From NCBI GenBank assembly GCA_944390365.1, contig CALXPW010000009.1, positions 1 to 39,706 on the forward strand: a stretch of DNA of 39,706 nucleotides, written 5' to 3'. The notes beneath the pieces were generated by a model, which was given only the letters and a program-made list of their open reading frames with translations, was not told the DNA's origin and did no database searches. The translations under genes and the position numbers were made by a program. The DNA comes from an uncultured Clostridia bacterium. Its GTDB lineage: Bacteria > Bacillota > Clostridia > TANB77 > CAG-508. The number at the start of each line of letters is the position of its first letter. Positions within the stretch are counted from its first letter, which is position 1. Shown here piece by piece: positions 1-8,381 of the stretch.

Positions 1-254
1 TTAGAATTTTCAAAATTTATTTGCTTTAAATACCCAATACTTGGATTTCCTTGTTTATATATATTAAACTTATCTTCTCCCACACCTTCCTCTAGCATAG
101 AATAGTCCAATATGCTATTAAGAAGTGTAGTCTTGCCTGCGCCATTTCTTCCAACAATCGCAATTTTGTCTTTATCTTTTATTTCAAAATTGATTTCCTC
201 TAAAATTGTCTCTGCTCCAAAGCTAATAGCTCCATTTGTAATTTTATAGTTCAT
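1..254 (-). CDS. ABC-F family ATPase, N-terminal part (runs off window)
   Basis: The reading frame opens at an ATG ending at 254, after an AGAAGGGA ribosome site, and runs off the left edge without a stop, so only about 84 residues are visible. It starts MNYKITNGAISFGAETILEE and carries a complete Walker A motif, GRNGAGKTT, near residue 39. A short N-terminal strand followed at once by an ABC nucleotide-binding domain with no membrane segment is typical of ABC-F proteins (Uup, EttA and ribosome-protection types), which act on ribosomes rather than in transport. A transporter ATPase cannot be excluded from this fragment. Confidence 0.7.
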   Translation of the reverse strand, partial: MNYKITNGAISFGAETILEEINFEIKDKDKIAIVGRNGAGKTTLLNSILDYSMLEEGVGEDKFNIYKQGNPSIGYLKQINFENS

Positions 255-282
255 TTTTAGTCCCTTCTAGTTTTTATATTCG

Positions 283-472
283 GTGTAGAGTGTATAATAA
301 AAAATTTTATTAAGAGACGAAATGCGATTAGAGAAGCTTTAGAAATTCTTGAATAATTTTATGGAAAGAGTTCATCTTTGATGGAAGGGTGCCATAAAAT
401 TATTTTAGAATTTCTTAAACTTTGTATTGAGCCGAGGAACGTAAATAAAATTTTTTATTATACACTCTACAC
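283..472 (+). repeat. Palindromic element family B, copy 1
   Basis: A structured intergenic element between the ABC-F gene and metK. The outer arms (283-311 and 444-472) are a perfect 29-bp inverted repeat, GTGTAGAGTGTATAATAAAA onward. Inside lies a purine-rich spacer, then a second pair of arms (341-364 and 392-415) that closes a 35-nt tip beginning ATGGAAAGAGTTCATC and ending GGAAGGGTGCCAT, with a small CATC/GATG stem in it. The tip and inner arms recur, inverted, at 33615-33689; the outer arms do not. It fills almost the whole gap between the two genes. No coding frame is evident. Confidence 0.8.
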
Positions 473-496
473 TAAGTAATTAACCTTATACTAACA

Positions 497-1603
497 TTAG
501 AAATTTATAATTCTCTCCCAAGGCAACCCATCTTTTCCAAAATGTCCGTAATTTGTAGTTTTGGTGTAAATTGGTTCTTTTAAATGCAAATATTTTATAA
601 TGCCATTTGGTGTTAAATCAAATTTTTCTTTTATTAAATTTACCAATTCTTCATCTGATTTTTTCCCTGTTCCGAATGTATTTATATATATTGATAAAGG
701 CTCTTTCATACCTATTGCATACGATACTTGAATTTCGCATTTGTCTGCATATCCATTTGCAACTATATTTTTAGCAATGTGACGAAGCATATAGGCTGCA
801 CTTCTATCTACTTTACTTGCATCTTTTCCTGAAAATGCACCTCCACCGTGTCTTGCATAACCTCCATAAGTATCTACTATAATTTTTCTGCCTGTTAAAC
901 CTGTATCTCCCAAAGGTCCACCAATAACAAATCTGCCTGTAGGATTTACATATATTTTTGTATTTTCATCCATTATAGTTTTTGGCACAATGTAATTTAT
1001 AACATTTTCTATTACATCCTTTTTTATTTGTTCTTGGCTTATTCCGTCATTGTGTTGTGTAGATATTAAAATTGTTTCTATTCTTTTAGGCTTGTCATCG
1101 TCATATTCTACAGTTACTTGTACCTTTCCATCTGGTCTTAAGTATGGTATAATTTTTTCCTTTCTAACTTCAGCTAGTCTTTTAGCTAGTTTATGTGCTG
1201 TGTCTATTGCAAATGGCATATAGTTTTCTGTTTCGTTTGATGCATAGCCAAACATAATGCCTTGGTCTCCTGCTCCCCCTGTGTCTACCCCCATAGCTAT
1301 ATCTAGGCTTTGTTTTGTAATATTAACATCTATTTTGCAGTTTCTATAGTCCATATCTAACTTTTCGTTGTCATATCCAATTTCTTTTATAACTTTTCTT
1401 ACTAGCTTTTCTACATTTAGCTCTGCTACTGAAGTTATTTGTCCTGCTATTGTTATTGTATTACCAGCTGCAAATGTTTCCACAGCTACTCTTGACTCTT
1501 TATCTTGTTTTAAGCACTCATCTAAAATACTATCTGAAATCAAATCACATAATTTATCTGGATGTCCTTCCGTTACACTTTCTGACGTAAAATATTGTTT
1601 CAT
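497..1603 (-). CDS. metK: S-adenosylmethionine synthetase
   Basis: Makes S-adenosylmethionine from methionine and ATP in the cytoplasm. The 368-residue product shows the family landmarks in order: N-terminal [16 protein letters not shown] with the ATP-contacting [17 protein letters not shown] near residue 110, the [19 protein letters not shown] segment, the P-loop-like [16 protein letters not shown], and the C-terminal [12 protein letters not shown]. It ends soon after that last motif, so it is about 15 residues shorter at the C-terminus than the E. coli enzyme; all core motifs are present. The ATG at 1603 is preceded by AAAGGAATGAATTCTA. A promoter and a hairpin leader lie upstream. Transcribed alone. 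Confidence 0.96.
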   Translation of the reverse strand: MKQYFTSESVTEGHPDKLCDLISDSILDECLKQDKESRVAVETFAAGNTITIAGQITSVAELNVEKLVRKVIKEIGYDNEKLDMDYRNCKIDVNITKQSLDIAMGVDTGGAGDQGIMFGYASNETENYMPFAIDTAHKLAKRLAEVRKEKIIPYLRPDGKVQVTVEYDDDKPKRIETILISTQHNDGISQEQIKKDVIENVINYIVPKTIMDENTKIYVNPTGRFVIGGPLGDTGLTGRKIIVDTYGGYARHGGGAFSGKDASKVDRSAAYMLRHIAKNIVANGYADKCEIQVSYAIGMKEPLSIYINTFGTGKKSDEELVNLIKEKFDLTPNGIIKYLHLKEPIYTKTTNYGHFGKDGLPWERIINF

Positions 1604-1631
1604 TAGAATTCATTCCTTTCTTTCCTCAGAG

Positions 1632-1677
1632 GTCCACATAATTACATTTTAAGAAATCATTTTTTCTTAGTGTGGAC
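1632..1677 (-). promoter_or_regulatory. Two-part hairpin in the metK leader
   Basis: On the metK transcript, GTCCACA and TGTGGAC (1671-1677 with 1632-1638) enclose TAAGAAA and TTTCTTA (1663-1669 with 1650-1656), giving a nested stem with an asymmetric internal loop. It starts about 15 nt after the predicted transcription start and ends roughly 30 nt before the start codon. The position suits a regulatory leader, but I do not recognise the S-box, SAM-II or SMK consensus in it. GTGGACAAA also appears in the end hairpins of family A copies 2 and 3, so it may instead be a repeat remnant. Confidence 0.4.
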
Positions 1678-1699
1678 ATTCCTTTTGCTCACTTTGCAT

Positions 1700-1728
1700 A
1701 TTATACAACAACAACCGTTTTTAGTAAA
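1700..1728 (-). promoter_or_regulatory. Predicted metK promoter
   Basis: On the minus strand a TTTACT -35 box (1728-1723) is 17 bp from a perfect TATAAT -10 box (1705-1700). This is a vegetative sigma-A type promoter that would give a leader of roughly 90 nt ahead of metK. Confidence 0.55.
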
Positions 1729-1742
1729 TACAACAAAAAGAA

Positions 1743-1823
1743 AAAGGCTAGAAATCTGTTAGTAAATAATGCTTTCTTACTTTTCAGCCAAACATTATTC
1801 AATAACAAATTACTAGCCCCTTT
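1743..1823 (-). terminator. Long interrupted hairpin upstream of metK promoter
   Basis: Three successive stems fold on one another: AAAGG..CTAG with CTAGCCTTT, ATTTGTTA with TAACAGAT (one wobble pair) and ATAATG with CATTAT, separated by small symmetric internal loops. On the minus strand the hairpin is followed by CTTTTTCTTTTTG, so it could end transcripts arriving from the two-component genes. The stacked short stems resemble the arms of the repeat families in this window. The rest of the 451-nt gap (1604-2054) holds the metK promoter and leader and family A copy 1. Confidence 0.45.
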
Positions 1824-1903
1824 CGGAATAAAAGAGAATGTATTTGTATTATATAGTAATTTTTTAATTTTTTCTATCAATTTACATTACTTTAATATTA
1901 CAA

Positions 1904-2053
1904 TTTTGTAAGAATGAGTATAATTTTTACTTTTTGTTGAAGTTCTTAAGGTGGGGACCGACAAGCTTACAAACTGTTAAACGAAGTTTTTACAGTTTGT
2001 GCGATGTTGGGGGAACGTAAACAAAAGTAAAAATTATACTCATTCTTACAAAA
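1904..2053 (+). repeat. Palindromic element family A, copy 1
   Basis: The arms at about 1904-1938 and 2020-2053 are a nearly perfect 34-bp inverted repeat (one extra T on the left) beginning TTTTGTAAGAATGAGTATAA. Between them is the family A core: AAGGTGGGGACCGACAAG, ACAAACTGT, a short AAAC-GAA-GTTT loop, ACAGTTTGT and GATGTTGGGGGAACG. This copy lacks the CC after the second G run. The right arm ends one base before the stop codon of the histidine kinase gene, so it may also act as that gene's transcript end. Confidence 0.85.
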
Positions 2054-2054
2054 C

Positions 2055-3071
2055 CTACATAACCATATAGCTATTCTTTGGAAAAATTATTCTAACTTCT
2101 GTACCCACATCTATTTCTGAATTAAGCTCTATTCCTAATCCCAATTTATCACATAATTTTTTACATAAATATAGCCCAATCCCTGTAGATTTTTTTCCTA
2201 TTAGCCTACCATTTTCTCCGGTAAAACCTTTATCAAATACTCGTGTTATTTCTCCTTTTTTTATACCTATTCCATTATCTTTTATATATAAAACTGTTTT
2301 ATCTTTTTTCTCATCAGAAAATATTTCTATTCTTTTATCCTCTTCTTTTGCATATTTTATAGAGTTTTGTATTATTTGATTTAGAATAAAAATAGCCCAT
2401 TTGCTATCTGTATATACCTCTTTATCGATGCTTTCGTTTAATTCTATAGTAACTTTATTGCTAAGCAAACTAGTTTTGTTTTTTAAAATTGCTGTATTTA
2501 CTATTTCTTTTAAACTAGTCTTGGTTATTATATAGTCCTTATTTGCGTCATTACTTCTTGCGTAATACAATGCTTGTTCTGTATAGTTTTCGATTTTGTC
2601 TAACTCTTCATTTATACTTCTAGTAACTTTGGATTTATTGTTCTCTATTATCAATTTGCTGGTAGCAATTGGTATTTTTATCTCGTGAATCCAAAGTTCT
2701 ATATACTCTTTGTAGTCCTCTTGATTTCTTTTATATATATTTACATTTTCTAGCATCGATTTGCCTGTTTCTTGTATTATTTCTTTTAGGATTTTGCCTT
2801 CTGTAAAATCCGGAGCATTTATAATTTCGGATATTAAGTACTTTTCGCTTAAATCCTCTAAATCTTCTTTTAGCTTGTTATAGAAGTTTTTCTTTTTGTA
2901 GAATTCTATTGATAATGCAATAGTTACAACAATAATAATTATTAGTGCAATGTATATCCTAATAATTGGCAAAATTTGATATGCTAATAATAAAATTTCT
3001 ATACTTAATACTGCCAAAACAAGTAAAACAATTAGCCATATTTTATCTTTTATAAAGTCCTTAAATTTCAT
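2055..3071 (-). CDS. BceS-like intramembrane-sensing histidine kinase
   Basis: Sensor kinase of 338 residues. Two membrane helices (about 12-30 and 37-56) are joined by a loop of only a few residues, the layout of intramembrane-sensing kinases of the BceS group, which respond to cell-envelope antibiotics through a partner ABC transporter. The phospho-accepting H129 lies in WIHEIKIPI; the ATPase domain has the N box NQIIQNSIKYAK, DNGIGIKKG and GKKSTGIGLYLCKKL. The ATG overlaps the stop codon of the response regulator by 4 nt, so the two are translationally coupled. No BceAB-type transporter lies next to it, so the usual sensing partner must be elsewhere. The ligand cannot be told from sequence. 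Confidence 0.9.
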   Translation of the reverse strand: MKFKDFIKDKIWLIVLLVLAVLSIEILLLAYQILPIIRIYIALIIIIVVTIALSIEFYKKKNFYNKLKEDLEDLSEKYLISEIINAPDFTEGKILKEIIQETGKSMLENVNIYKRNQEDYKEYIELWIHEIKIPIATSKLIIENNKSKVTRSINEELDKIENYTEQALYYARSNDANKDYIITKTSLKEIVNTAILKNKTSLLSNKVTIELNESIDKEVYTDSKWAIFILNQIIQNSIKYAKEEDKRIEIFSDEKKDKTVLYIKDNGIGIKKGEITRVFDKGFTGENGRLIGKKSTGIGLYLCKKLCDKLGLGIELNSEIDVGTEVRIIFPKNSYMVM

Positions 3072-3739
3072 TTCAACAAATACCCTTGTCCCCTTCTAGT
3101 CTCTATTTTATCTTTTAGTCCTAACTCTTCTAGTTTTACTCTCAATCTTTTTATATTAACATTTAACGTATTGTCATCAATAAACTCTTCACTTTCCCAT
3201 AAAAAGTCCATAATTTCATCTCTAGATACTACTTCTTTTTTATGTGAGCATAAGAAACGTAAAATATTATATTCATTTTTAGTAAGCTCAATTTTCTTAT
3301 CATCTTTTTCTATTGTTCTTTCTGAAATATTTAGAACAAAGCCGTTACATTCTATTTTATCTGAAATGGCACCAGCATTTTGATTCCTTTTGAGCAGTCC
3401 AGTTATTTTTGCAAGTAATATTTGAATATTAAATGGTTTTGTTACATATTGGTCTGCGCCATAGTTTAAACTCATTAATTCGTCTATTTCATTATCTCTG
3501 CTAGTTATCATTATAATTGGTACATTTGAAACTTTGCGAACTTCTTTACATACAAATTCGCCATCTGTATATGGTAAATTTATATCTAGTAAAACCAAAT
3601 CAGCTTTTTCTTTCAAGATGTCTTCGATTATATTTTCGAAATTTTCTAATGCCTTAGCATTAAAACCATTTTTATTTAGAAATGTTTCTAGCTCTGTTCT
3701 TAATTTTTCATCATCTTCAACTATTAGAATTTTTTGCAT
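3068..3739 (-). CDS. OmpR/PhoB-type response regulator (BceR-like)
   Basis: DNA-binding response regulator of 223 residues, partner of the overlapping kinase. The receiver domain has the acidic pair in ILIVEDD, the phospho-acceptor D52 in LVLLDINLP, and the lysine in YVTKPF. The C-terminal winged helix includes LTKNEYNILRFLCSHK and ends in ETRRGQGYLL. The start chosen is the ATG at 3739, preceded by AAGGAAAGGTACGAGACA; the frame also extends upstream to a GTG at 3778, but that stretch has no ribosome site and lies inside an end hairpin of the family A element. Targets are not visible here. Confidence 0.92.
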   Translation of the reverse strand: MQKILIVEDDEKLRTELETFLNKNGFNAKALENFENIIEDILKEKADLVLLDINLPYTDGEFVCKEVRKVSNVPIIMITSRDNEIDELMSLNYGADQYVTKPFNIQILLAKITGLLKRNQNAGAISDKIECNGFVLNISERTIEKDDKKIELTKNEYNILRFLCSHKKEVVSRDEIMDFLWESEEFIDDNTLNVNIKRLRVKLEELGLKDKIETRRGQGYLLK

Positions 3740-3761
3740 TGTCTCGTACCTTTCCTTAACT

Positions 3762-4058
3762 GTGGACAAAGGGGACACTCTTATTTGTCCACGATTTTTT
3801 ACTTTTTATATTAGGTGGTTACAATTCACAGTCTTTTTTAGTCGTAGCTATGTATATTTTAAATTTATGTTGGAGTGCTAAGGTGGGGACCGACAAGTTT
3901 ACAAACTGTTAAACAACACTTTAGTGGTGTTTATACAGTTTGTACGATGTTGGGGGCCGGAGACATAAATTTAAAATATACATAGCTATGACATTTTAGG
4001 ACAAGCCATGAATTGTAACACTAGGTGTGGACAAAAAGCAGTAGTCCCCTTTGTCCAC
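3762..4058 (+). repeat. Palindromic element family A, copy 2, with both end hairpins
   Basis: Nearly complete element filling the 323-nt gap between the response regulator and the serpin-like gene. From outside in: a left hairpin (3762-3793) with stem GTGGACAAA/TTTGTCCAC and GGGGAC in the loop, and a right hairpin (4027-4058) with the same stem and GTCCCC in the loop; a short TTACAATTCA/TGAATTGTAA pairing; 26-bp perfect arms (3846-3871 with 3963-3988, TAGCTATGTATATTTTAAAT onward); then the core GGTGGGGACCGACAAG, ACAAACTGT, a loop that itself pairs (ACAC/GTGGTG), ACAGTTTGT and GATGTTGGGGGCCGG. The left end overlaps the 5' leader of the response regulator gene. Confidence 0.85.
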
Positions 4059-4062
4059 GCAT

Positions 4063-5868
4063 CTATTTTATTTCAAATTCTGCTACAAAATATTTATATA
4101 CATTATTATCATATACTCTTTTAACTATTCTATATCTTCCAGTGTCTAACTCTCCATATAGTTTAGACCAATCTACATTTTCTTCAAGTGTATTATCTTC
4201 TCCTACTACCATTGCAATATCTGTAAATGCATAATCATCTGTTATTGGGCTTAATTCTTTCCAATTTCCATATTCTAATTTATCTATTCTATAGAAAGTT
4301 TCTTGCGTATAGTGTGGATTGTGTGTATCTGTAATTATAACAGTAACACCTGTATTAGTTAATGTTTCTTCTTTTATTTCTAGTGATACGTCTTCTAAAC
4401 TATATTTTTCTATTATGCCTTTCAAAAAGTCGCTTTGTTCTTTGGTAAGAACGGCTTCTCCTCTTCCTCCTGCTGTAATATGACATACTTCTTCATATAT
4501 TTCGAGTCCATAGCTTTCTCCATTGTCTAAAACAATATTATATATGCCGATTCCATCGCAGGTTTCTTTTGTAAATTCCAATCCATATATCATATCTTCA
4601 ATTTGTTCTGCTTCCTCTGTTAGTTCTATGTAACTTACTGCATCTACATTTATAGTGTCCATATTTTCCATTATAATAGCTGGTTCAAACATAACCTTTT
4701 TTTGTGCTTCTGTTAACTCGTTTTCTTTAGTTACTCCTTCTTGCACTTTTGATATATCTGATATTTGTGCTGCAAAATATGGATGTTCTTTGCCTCTTTC
4801 TACTAAAAATATTGTAAATGTGTCGTCTACCACAAATTGTCTTGGATATAAAAGCATACCACTAGAAGCTGAAAGATTTGCTAGCATACCTGATTCACTT
4901 TTTACTTTTCCACCTTTTTCATCTAGTTCAAATTCAATGCTTTGTATTGCTTTTTCTATCTCATAGCTCGAGCCATCTGAAAATAGAAATTCTTGATTTT
5001 CTACTTCTGATATTTCTTCATTCACATTAAAGCTAATATATGGTATTTTTAAATTTTCCTCTATCATTAGCTCATCTGGTCCTGTATAAGCTTCTGCTCT
5101 TTCTAATATGTTCTCATACATTTTTTCAAAGCTTTTTGCTTTATTTCCTTTTGCTATAATTATCTCATCATTTTGTTTAGTATATAGTTTTACTGCGAAG
5201 CTATCATTTGAACTATGATATAACACATCTATTTGATTATTTAATATATCCCTAGTCTCTGCCTTATCGTCTCCGTCTATCCCAAAGAACTTTACATTAC
5301 TATAATTTCTAAAGTTACCATTATCAAATTTAGTAAATTCTGTTGGAAATTCAAACTCCTTTTTTAACATAGAATATAGAAAATAATCTGATGGGTTTGC
5401 ATTTTCAAAATCAAAACTATTTAAAATGTCACTTTCTTCGTTAAATTTTTCTTTTATAGCTTGTTCAATTTGTTCCTTTAATTCTGGGCTAGGCGTGCCA
5501 TATACCTTGTAGTAACTTTCTTCTGATAAATCATCTTGTGTAAATGTACCTTTATTTAAATTTGTTATAGTATCTGTCTGGTTCTCAAATACTATATCTT
5601 GTTTTGCTAAATCATTTTTCAAATCATTCCATATTAAATTAAATGTTCCACACCATACTGAGTTTTCTGTTATTTCGTCTTCCAAAGAAAGCACTATATC
5701 CATCCCTGTAGTTTCTTGTTTTTTAGGAGTATACGCTCTTCCCCAAGTGCTAAATAACACCGGTTCGTTGTTATCCATTCTTTTCAAATCCACTAAATAC
5801 AGTATTCCGAATACAAATATTAAAATAACTAATATTACTCCTACTATCATCCCAATTTTTTTCTTCAT
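4063..5868 (-). CDS. Membrane-anchored serpin-like protein with C-terminal Ig-like domain
   Basis: Product of 601 residues with an N-terminal signal anchor (about 5-27) and an extracellular remainder. Residues of about 60-372 resemble a divergent serpin: the segment from 310 reads IEFELDEKGGKVKSESG, then a loop of serpin-like length, then FVVDDTFTIFLVERGK and HPYFAAQISD, matching the hinge, reactive loop and last strands of serpins. The hinge has lysines where inhibitory serpins have small residues, so inhibition is doubtful. The last 110 residues end in WSKLYGELDTGRYRIVKRVY and YFVAEFEI, typical of a bacterial Ig-like (Big_14) domain. Start: ATG at 5868 behind AAAGGGTGATTCGA, rather than the GTG nine bases upstream. 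Flanked by near-identical copies of the family A element. Confidence 0.55.
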   Translation of the reverse strand: MKKKIGMIVGVILVILIFVFGILYLVDLKRMDNNEPVLFSTWGRAYTPKKQETTGMDIVLSLEDEITENSVWCGTFNLIWNDLKNDLAKQDIVFENQTDTITNLNKGTFTQDDLSEESYYKVYGTPSPELKEQIEQAIKEKFNEESDILNSFDFENANPSDYFLYSMLKKEFEFPTEFTKFDNGNFRNYSNVKFFGIDGDDKAETRDILNNQIDVLYHSSNDSFAVKLYTKQNDEIIIAKGNKAKSFEKMYENILERAEAYTGPDELMIEENLKIPYISFNVNEEISEVENQEFLFSDGSSYEIEKAIQSIEFELDEKGGKVKSESGMLANLSASSGMLLYPRQFVVDDTFTIFLVERGKEHPYFAAQISDISKVQEGVTKENELTEAQKKVMFEPAIIMENMDTINVDAVSYIELTEEAEQIEDMIYGLEFTKETCDGIGIYNIVLDNGESYGLEIYEEVCHITAGGRGEAVLTKEQSDFLKGIIEKYSLEDVSLEIKEETLTNTGVTVIITDTHNPHYTQETFYRIDKLEYGNWKELSPITDDYAFTDIAMVVGEDNTLEENVDWSKLYGELDTGRYRIVKRVYDNNVYKYFVAEFEIK

Positions 5869-5917
5869 TCGAATCACCCTTTTAACCTTTCAAAAACTAA
5901 ATTTACGATTTTTGTAC

Positions 5918-6168
5918 TAGTTGGTTACATTTCACAGTCTCTTTTAGTCGTAGCTATGTATATTTTAAATTTATGTTGGAGTGCTTAAGGTGGGGACCGA
6001 CAAGTTTACAAACTGTTAAACGAAACGTAAGTGAAGTTTTTACAGTTTGTACGATGTTGGGGGCCGGAAACATAAATTTAAAATATACATTGCTATGACA
6101 TTTTAGGACAAGCCGTGAATTGTAACACTAGGTGTGGACAAAAGGCAGTTAGTCCCCTTTGTCCACGC
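5918..6168 (+). repeat. Palindromic element family A, copy 3
   Basis: Almost identical to copy 2 over about 250 bp: same TTGGTTACA...TTCACAGTC entry, same arms (about 5951-5976 with 6070-6096, one mismatch in the right arm), same core and the same right hairpin (6134-6165) with GTCCCC in its loop. The apical loop differs (AAACGAAACG...GTTT). The left GGGGAC hairpin is missing; plain AT-rich sequence is there instead. It fills the 308-nt gap between the serpin-like gene and the sigma-factor gene. Confidence 0.85.
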
Positions 6169-6176
6169 GTCATCTA

Positions 6177-7191
6177 CTATTTAGACACCTTCTTTTTTGG
6201 TTTTTGTTGGTGTTTTATATATATAATAGAAAAAATTATTGTAAGCAATAAAAATACTGCCGAGATACTCAGTATCCATATATCTGTTTTGCTGACGTTA
6301 TCATTTATAATACTTTCTTCTATTGTATTCTGCTCAATAACATTTTGAGTTTCTGTACTATTTACTTCATTTTCTATTGTACTATCTATTATTATATTAT
6401 CGACTGAACTACTACCTGCATTTTCAATGCTATCCATGTTTTGGTTAATATTTACTTCGTTTTCTACGCTTTGGTCTATTTGTTCTTCGTTTTCTATATT
6501 ATCTGTGTTTTGAGTAGAACTAGTAGTATTTGAGGCACCTTGGTTTTCACTATTTTCTTCTCCTCCTAGAGTTCCTATTGTTGACATATCTGCACTGTCT
6601 CTAATTTTTCTAAAGTTTTTGTTAGCCATAAATAAAGTAACGCCAATAATGAAAAGTGATAAATTCCCTAGTAATAGTCTTAAGCTATGCAATGCAGTAT
6701 AGTACTTCCATTGCACAGTTCCGGATTGGCATATTTAGAAGTTTTGATATATCTTTAAACTTCATATCTCCTAATATCTTTAGATTAACTATCTCTTGCT
6801 CTTGTGGACTTAATTTTTTAATAATTCTATTGTATGCATCTTTATCAATTATTTTTTCAAGTTCATTGTCAGCATAAGGAATATTTTCAATTTCTTCTAA
6901 ATTAACCTCATTTTTTTGTTTTCGAATATAATTTAGTGCCTCGTTTTTAGTAAGAGTATATAGCCAACTTGCTTCATTACTGGTTGGCAGTTTTTCTGCC
7001 TCTAGCCCATATATTTTTGTAAATACTATTTGCACTATATCCTCGCTATTTTCTTTGTTTTTTAGTATTGCAAATGCAATAGCATATATTAGTTTATTAT
7101 ATTTTTCATATAGCTCATTAAAGCTTTTCTCTTTATTGTTTCTTAAATTAGTAAATATTTGATGTAATTCATTTTTATTTATTTTTTTCAC
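6177..7191 (-). pseudogene. Sigma-70 family factor with C-terminal membrane extension, broken by a one-base frameshift
   Basis: The first part (7191 to 6685) encodes sigma region 2 (KSFNELYEKYNKLIYAIAFA, SEDIVQIVFTKIY, WLYTLTKNEALNYIRKQ) and the start of region 4 (LSPQEQEIVNLKILGDMKFK), then stops early after MPIRNCAMEVLYCIA. The other frame continues the helix-turn-helix exactly where it breaks: ATGCCAATCCGGAACTG would read MPIGTVQWKYYTALHS if one C of ATCCGG (one G at 6724-6725) were absent. The restored protein would have 337 residues: sigma domains, a membrane helix (LLLGNLSLFIIGVTLFM), an Asn/Glu/Ser-rich acidic linker, and a second membrane helix near the C-terminus with a lysine-rich tail. 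Either a sequence error or a recent inactivating mutation; no slippery heptamer is apparent. Confidence 0.8.
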
Positions 7192-7252
7192 TTATTTTGC
7201 TCCCCTATTGTTATTTTTCTTGGTTAGATATATTTTGCACTGAATAGCAACT

Positions 7253-7753
7253 TTATTTATCCTTTTGTGGATTCTCAATAGATTTTTTGAAATTTACTAC
7301 AAAATATATTATAACTATAATTACATAAACATAATTAAAATAATAAATGTCCATATTTGTTATATAATTTACCATAAACACTATGTACTTTAATATCATT
7401 GCTGTGGTAGAAGCGTATGTTGCTAAGCAAAACATTTTAGAGTATTTTACTTTATTTTTTGTAAGCAATTTATACAAATATCCTAACACCGATAAAACTA
7501 ATATAGTATTAAAAGTTAGTGTTAATGAGTTATCAATAAAATCCTCTAAAAAATTATACGCAAAGTCATAAACTTCTTCAAATGATGCTGTTAGAAGATT
7601 TCTAGCTGCTATAACCGAAATAATTACTGTAAATACAAGTTCGAAAATGGCTAAATACAAGATAGCATAGCCAGATTTTTCTTCTACCATTTCCTTGTAC
7701 TTTTTACCTGTTATGGAATAATATATTTTTTTAAAAAAGTTAATTCTTTTCAT
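7253..7753 (-). CDS. Integral membrane protein, DUF1189-like
   Basis: A 166-residue protein beginning MKRINFFKKIYYSITGKKYK, then four or five hydrophobic helices (roughly 27-50, 75-92, 105-128 and 135-152) and a short basic tail. The N-terminal FFKKIYYSI pattern ahead of the first helix recalls DUF1189 or Yip1-like membrane proteins of Firmicutes; this is a resemblance only. It precedes the sigma-factor gene by 61 nt in the same direction, so they are probably co-transcribed. No function can be assigned. Confidence 0.7.
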   Translation of the reverse strand: MKRINFFKKIYYSITGKKYKEMVEEKSGYAILYLAIFELVFTVIISVIAARNLLTASFEEVYDFAYNFLEDFIDNSLTLTFNTILVLSVLGYLYKLLTKNKVKYSKMFCLATYASTTAMILKYIVFMVNYITNMDIYYFNYVYVIIVIIYFVVNFKKSIENPQKDK

Positions 7754-7800
7754 CTCTTCCTCTTTTCTATTTCGATGCAGAAATTTGGTTAGAACTGTAA

Positions 7801-8310
7801 TTAATTTTCAACTTTTCCTCTTTCTAACTCTAGTAATATTCTTTTTTTCTCAATTCCTCCGGCATAGCCAGTTAAACTTCCATCTTTTCCAACTACTCTA
7901 TGGCACGGTATTATAATAGAAATAGGGTTATGGCCAACTGCGTTCCCTACTGCTTGGGCTGACATTTTTTCTTTGTCCATTTCTTTTGCTATTCTTTTTG
8001 CAATTTCCCCATAAGTCGTTGTTTTTCCATAAGGTATTTCACATAGTATTTTCCATACTTTTTGTCTAAATTCTCCACCTATTGGTGCAAGCGAAATTTC
8101 TTTTATAGACGGATTTTCTTTTGCAAAATATCTATCTAACCATTTTTTTGTGTTTTCAAAAACTTGCAAATTATCCTTTGAGGTTAATTCTTGTTTTATG
8201 CCGTTTAGATAATATTTTTGGTTTTCTATATATAGTCCTACCAAGTTGTCTCCGTCACTTACTAGCATTAAGTTTCCTATTGGCGATTTATAATATGTTT
8301 TATATAGCAT
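7801..8310 (-). CDS. ogt: Methylated-DNA-protein cysteine methyltransferase
   Basis: Repairs O6-alkylguanine by moving the alkyl group irreversibly to its own cysteine. The 169-residue product has the alkyl-acceptor C136 in SIIIPCHRVVGKDGSLTGYA, the helix-turn-helix FRQKVWKILCEIPYGKTTTY and the asparagine hinge AVGNAVGHNPI. It lacks an Ada-type N-terminal regulatory domain. Start chosen at the ATG at 8310: AGAGGGA lies about 8 nt upstream of it but abuts the alternative ATG at 8316. Likely a single-gene unit. Confidence 0.94.
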   Translation of the reverse strand: MLYKTYYKSPIGNLMLVSDGDNLVGLYIENQKYYLNGIKQELTSKDNLQVFENTKKWLDRYFAKENPSIKEISLAPIGGEFRQKVWKILCEIPYGKTTTYGEIAKRIAKEMDKEKMSAQAVGNAVGHNPISIIIPCHRVVGKDGSLTGYAGGIEKKRILLELERGKVEN

Positions 8311-8381
8311 AGACATTCCCTCTTATGATTATTTATTACATAGATTTTTTTATTTGTCATTTTCTATATTATCACAAATTG

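Noticed and set aside
1672..1911. 79-codon plus-strand frame upstream of metK
   Set aside because: It runs across the metK promoter and a hairpin, has no ribosome site and no protein-like composition.
1604..2054. S-box (SAM-I) riboswitch before metK
   Set aside because: Searched for the usual core motifs on the minus strand; none found. The structures present are a simple leader hairpin, a long hairpin and family A copy 1.
3740..3778. GTG start extending the response regulator by 13 codons
   Set aside because: No ribosome site, and the segment lies in the end hairpin of the family A element; the ATG at 3739 has a good site.
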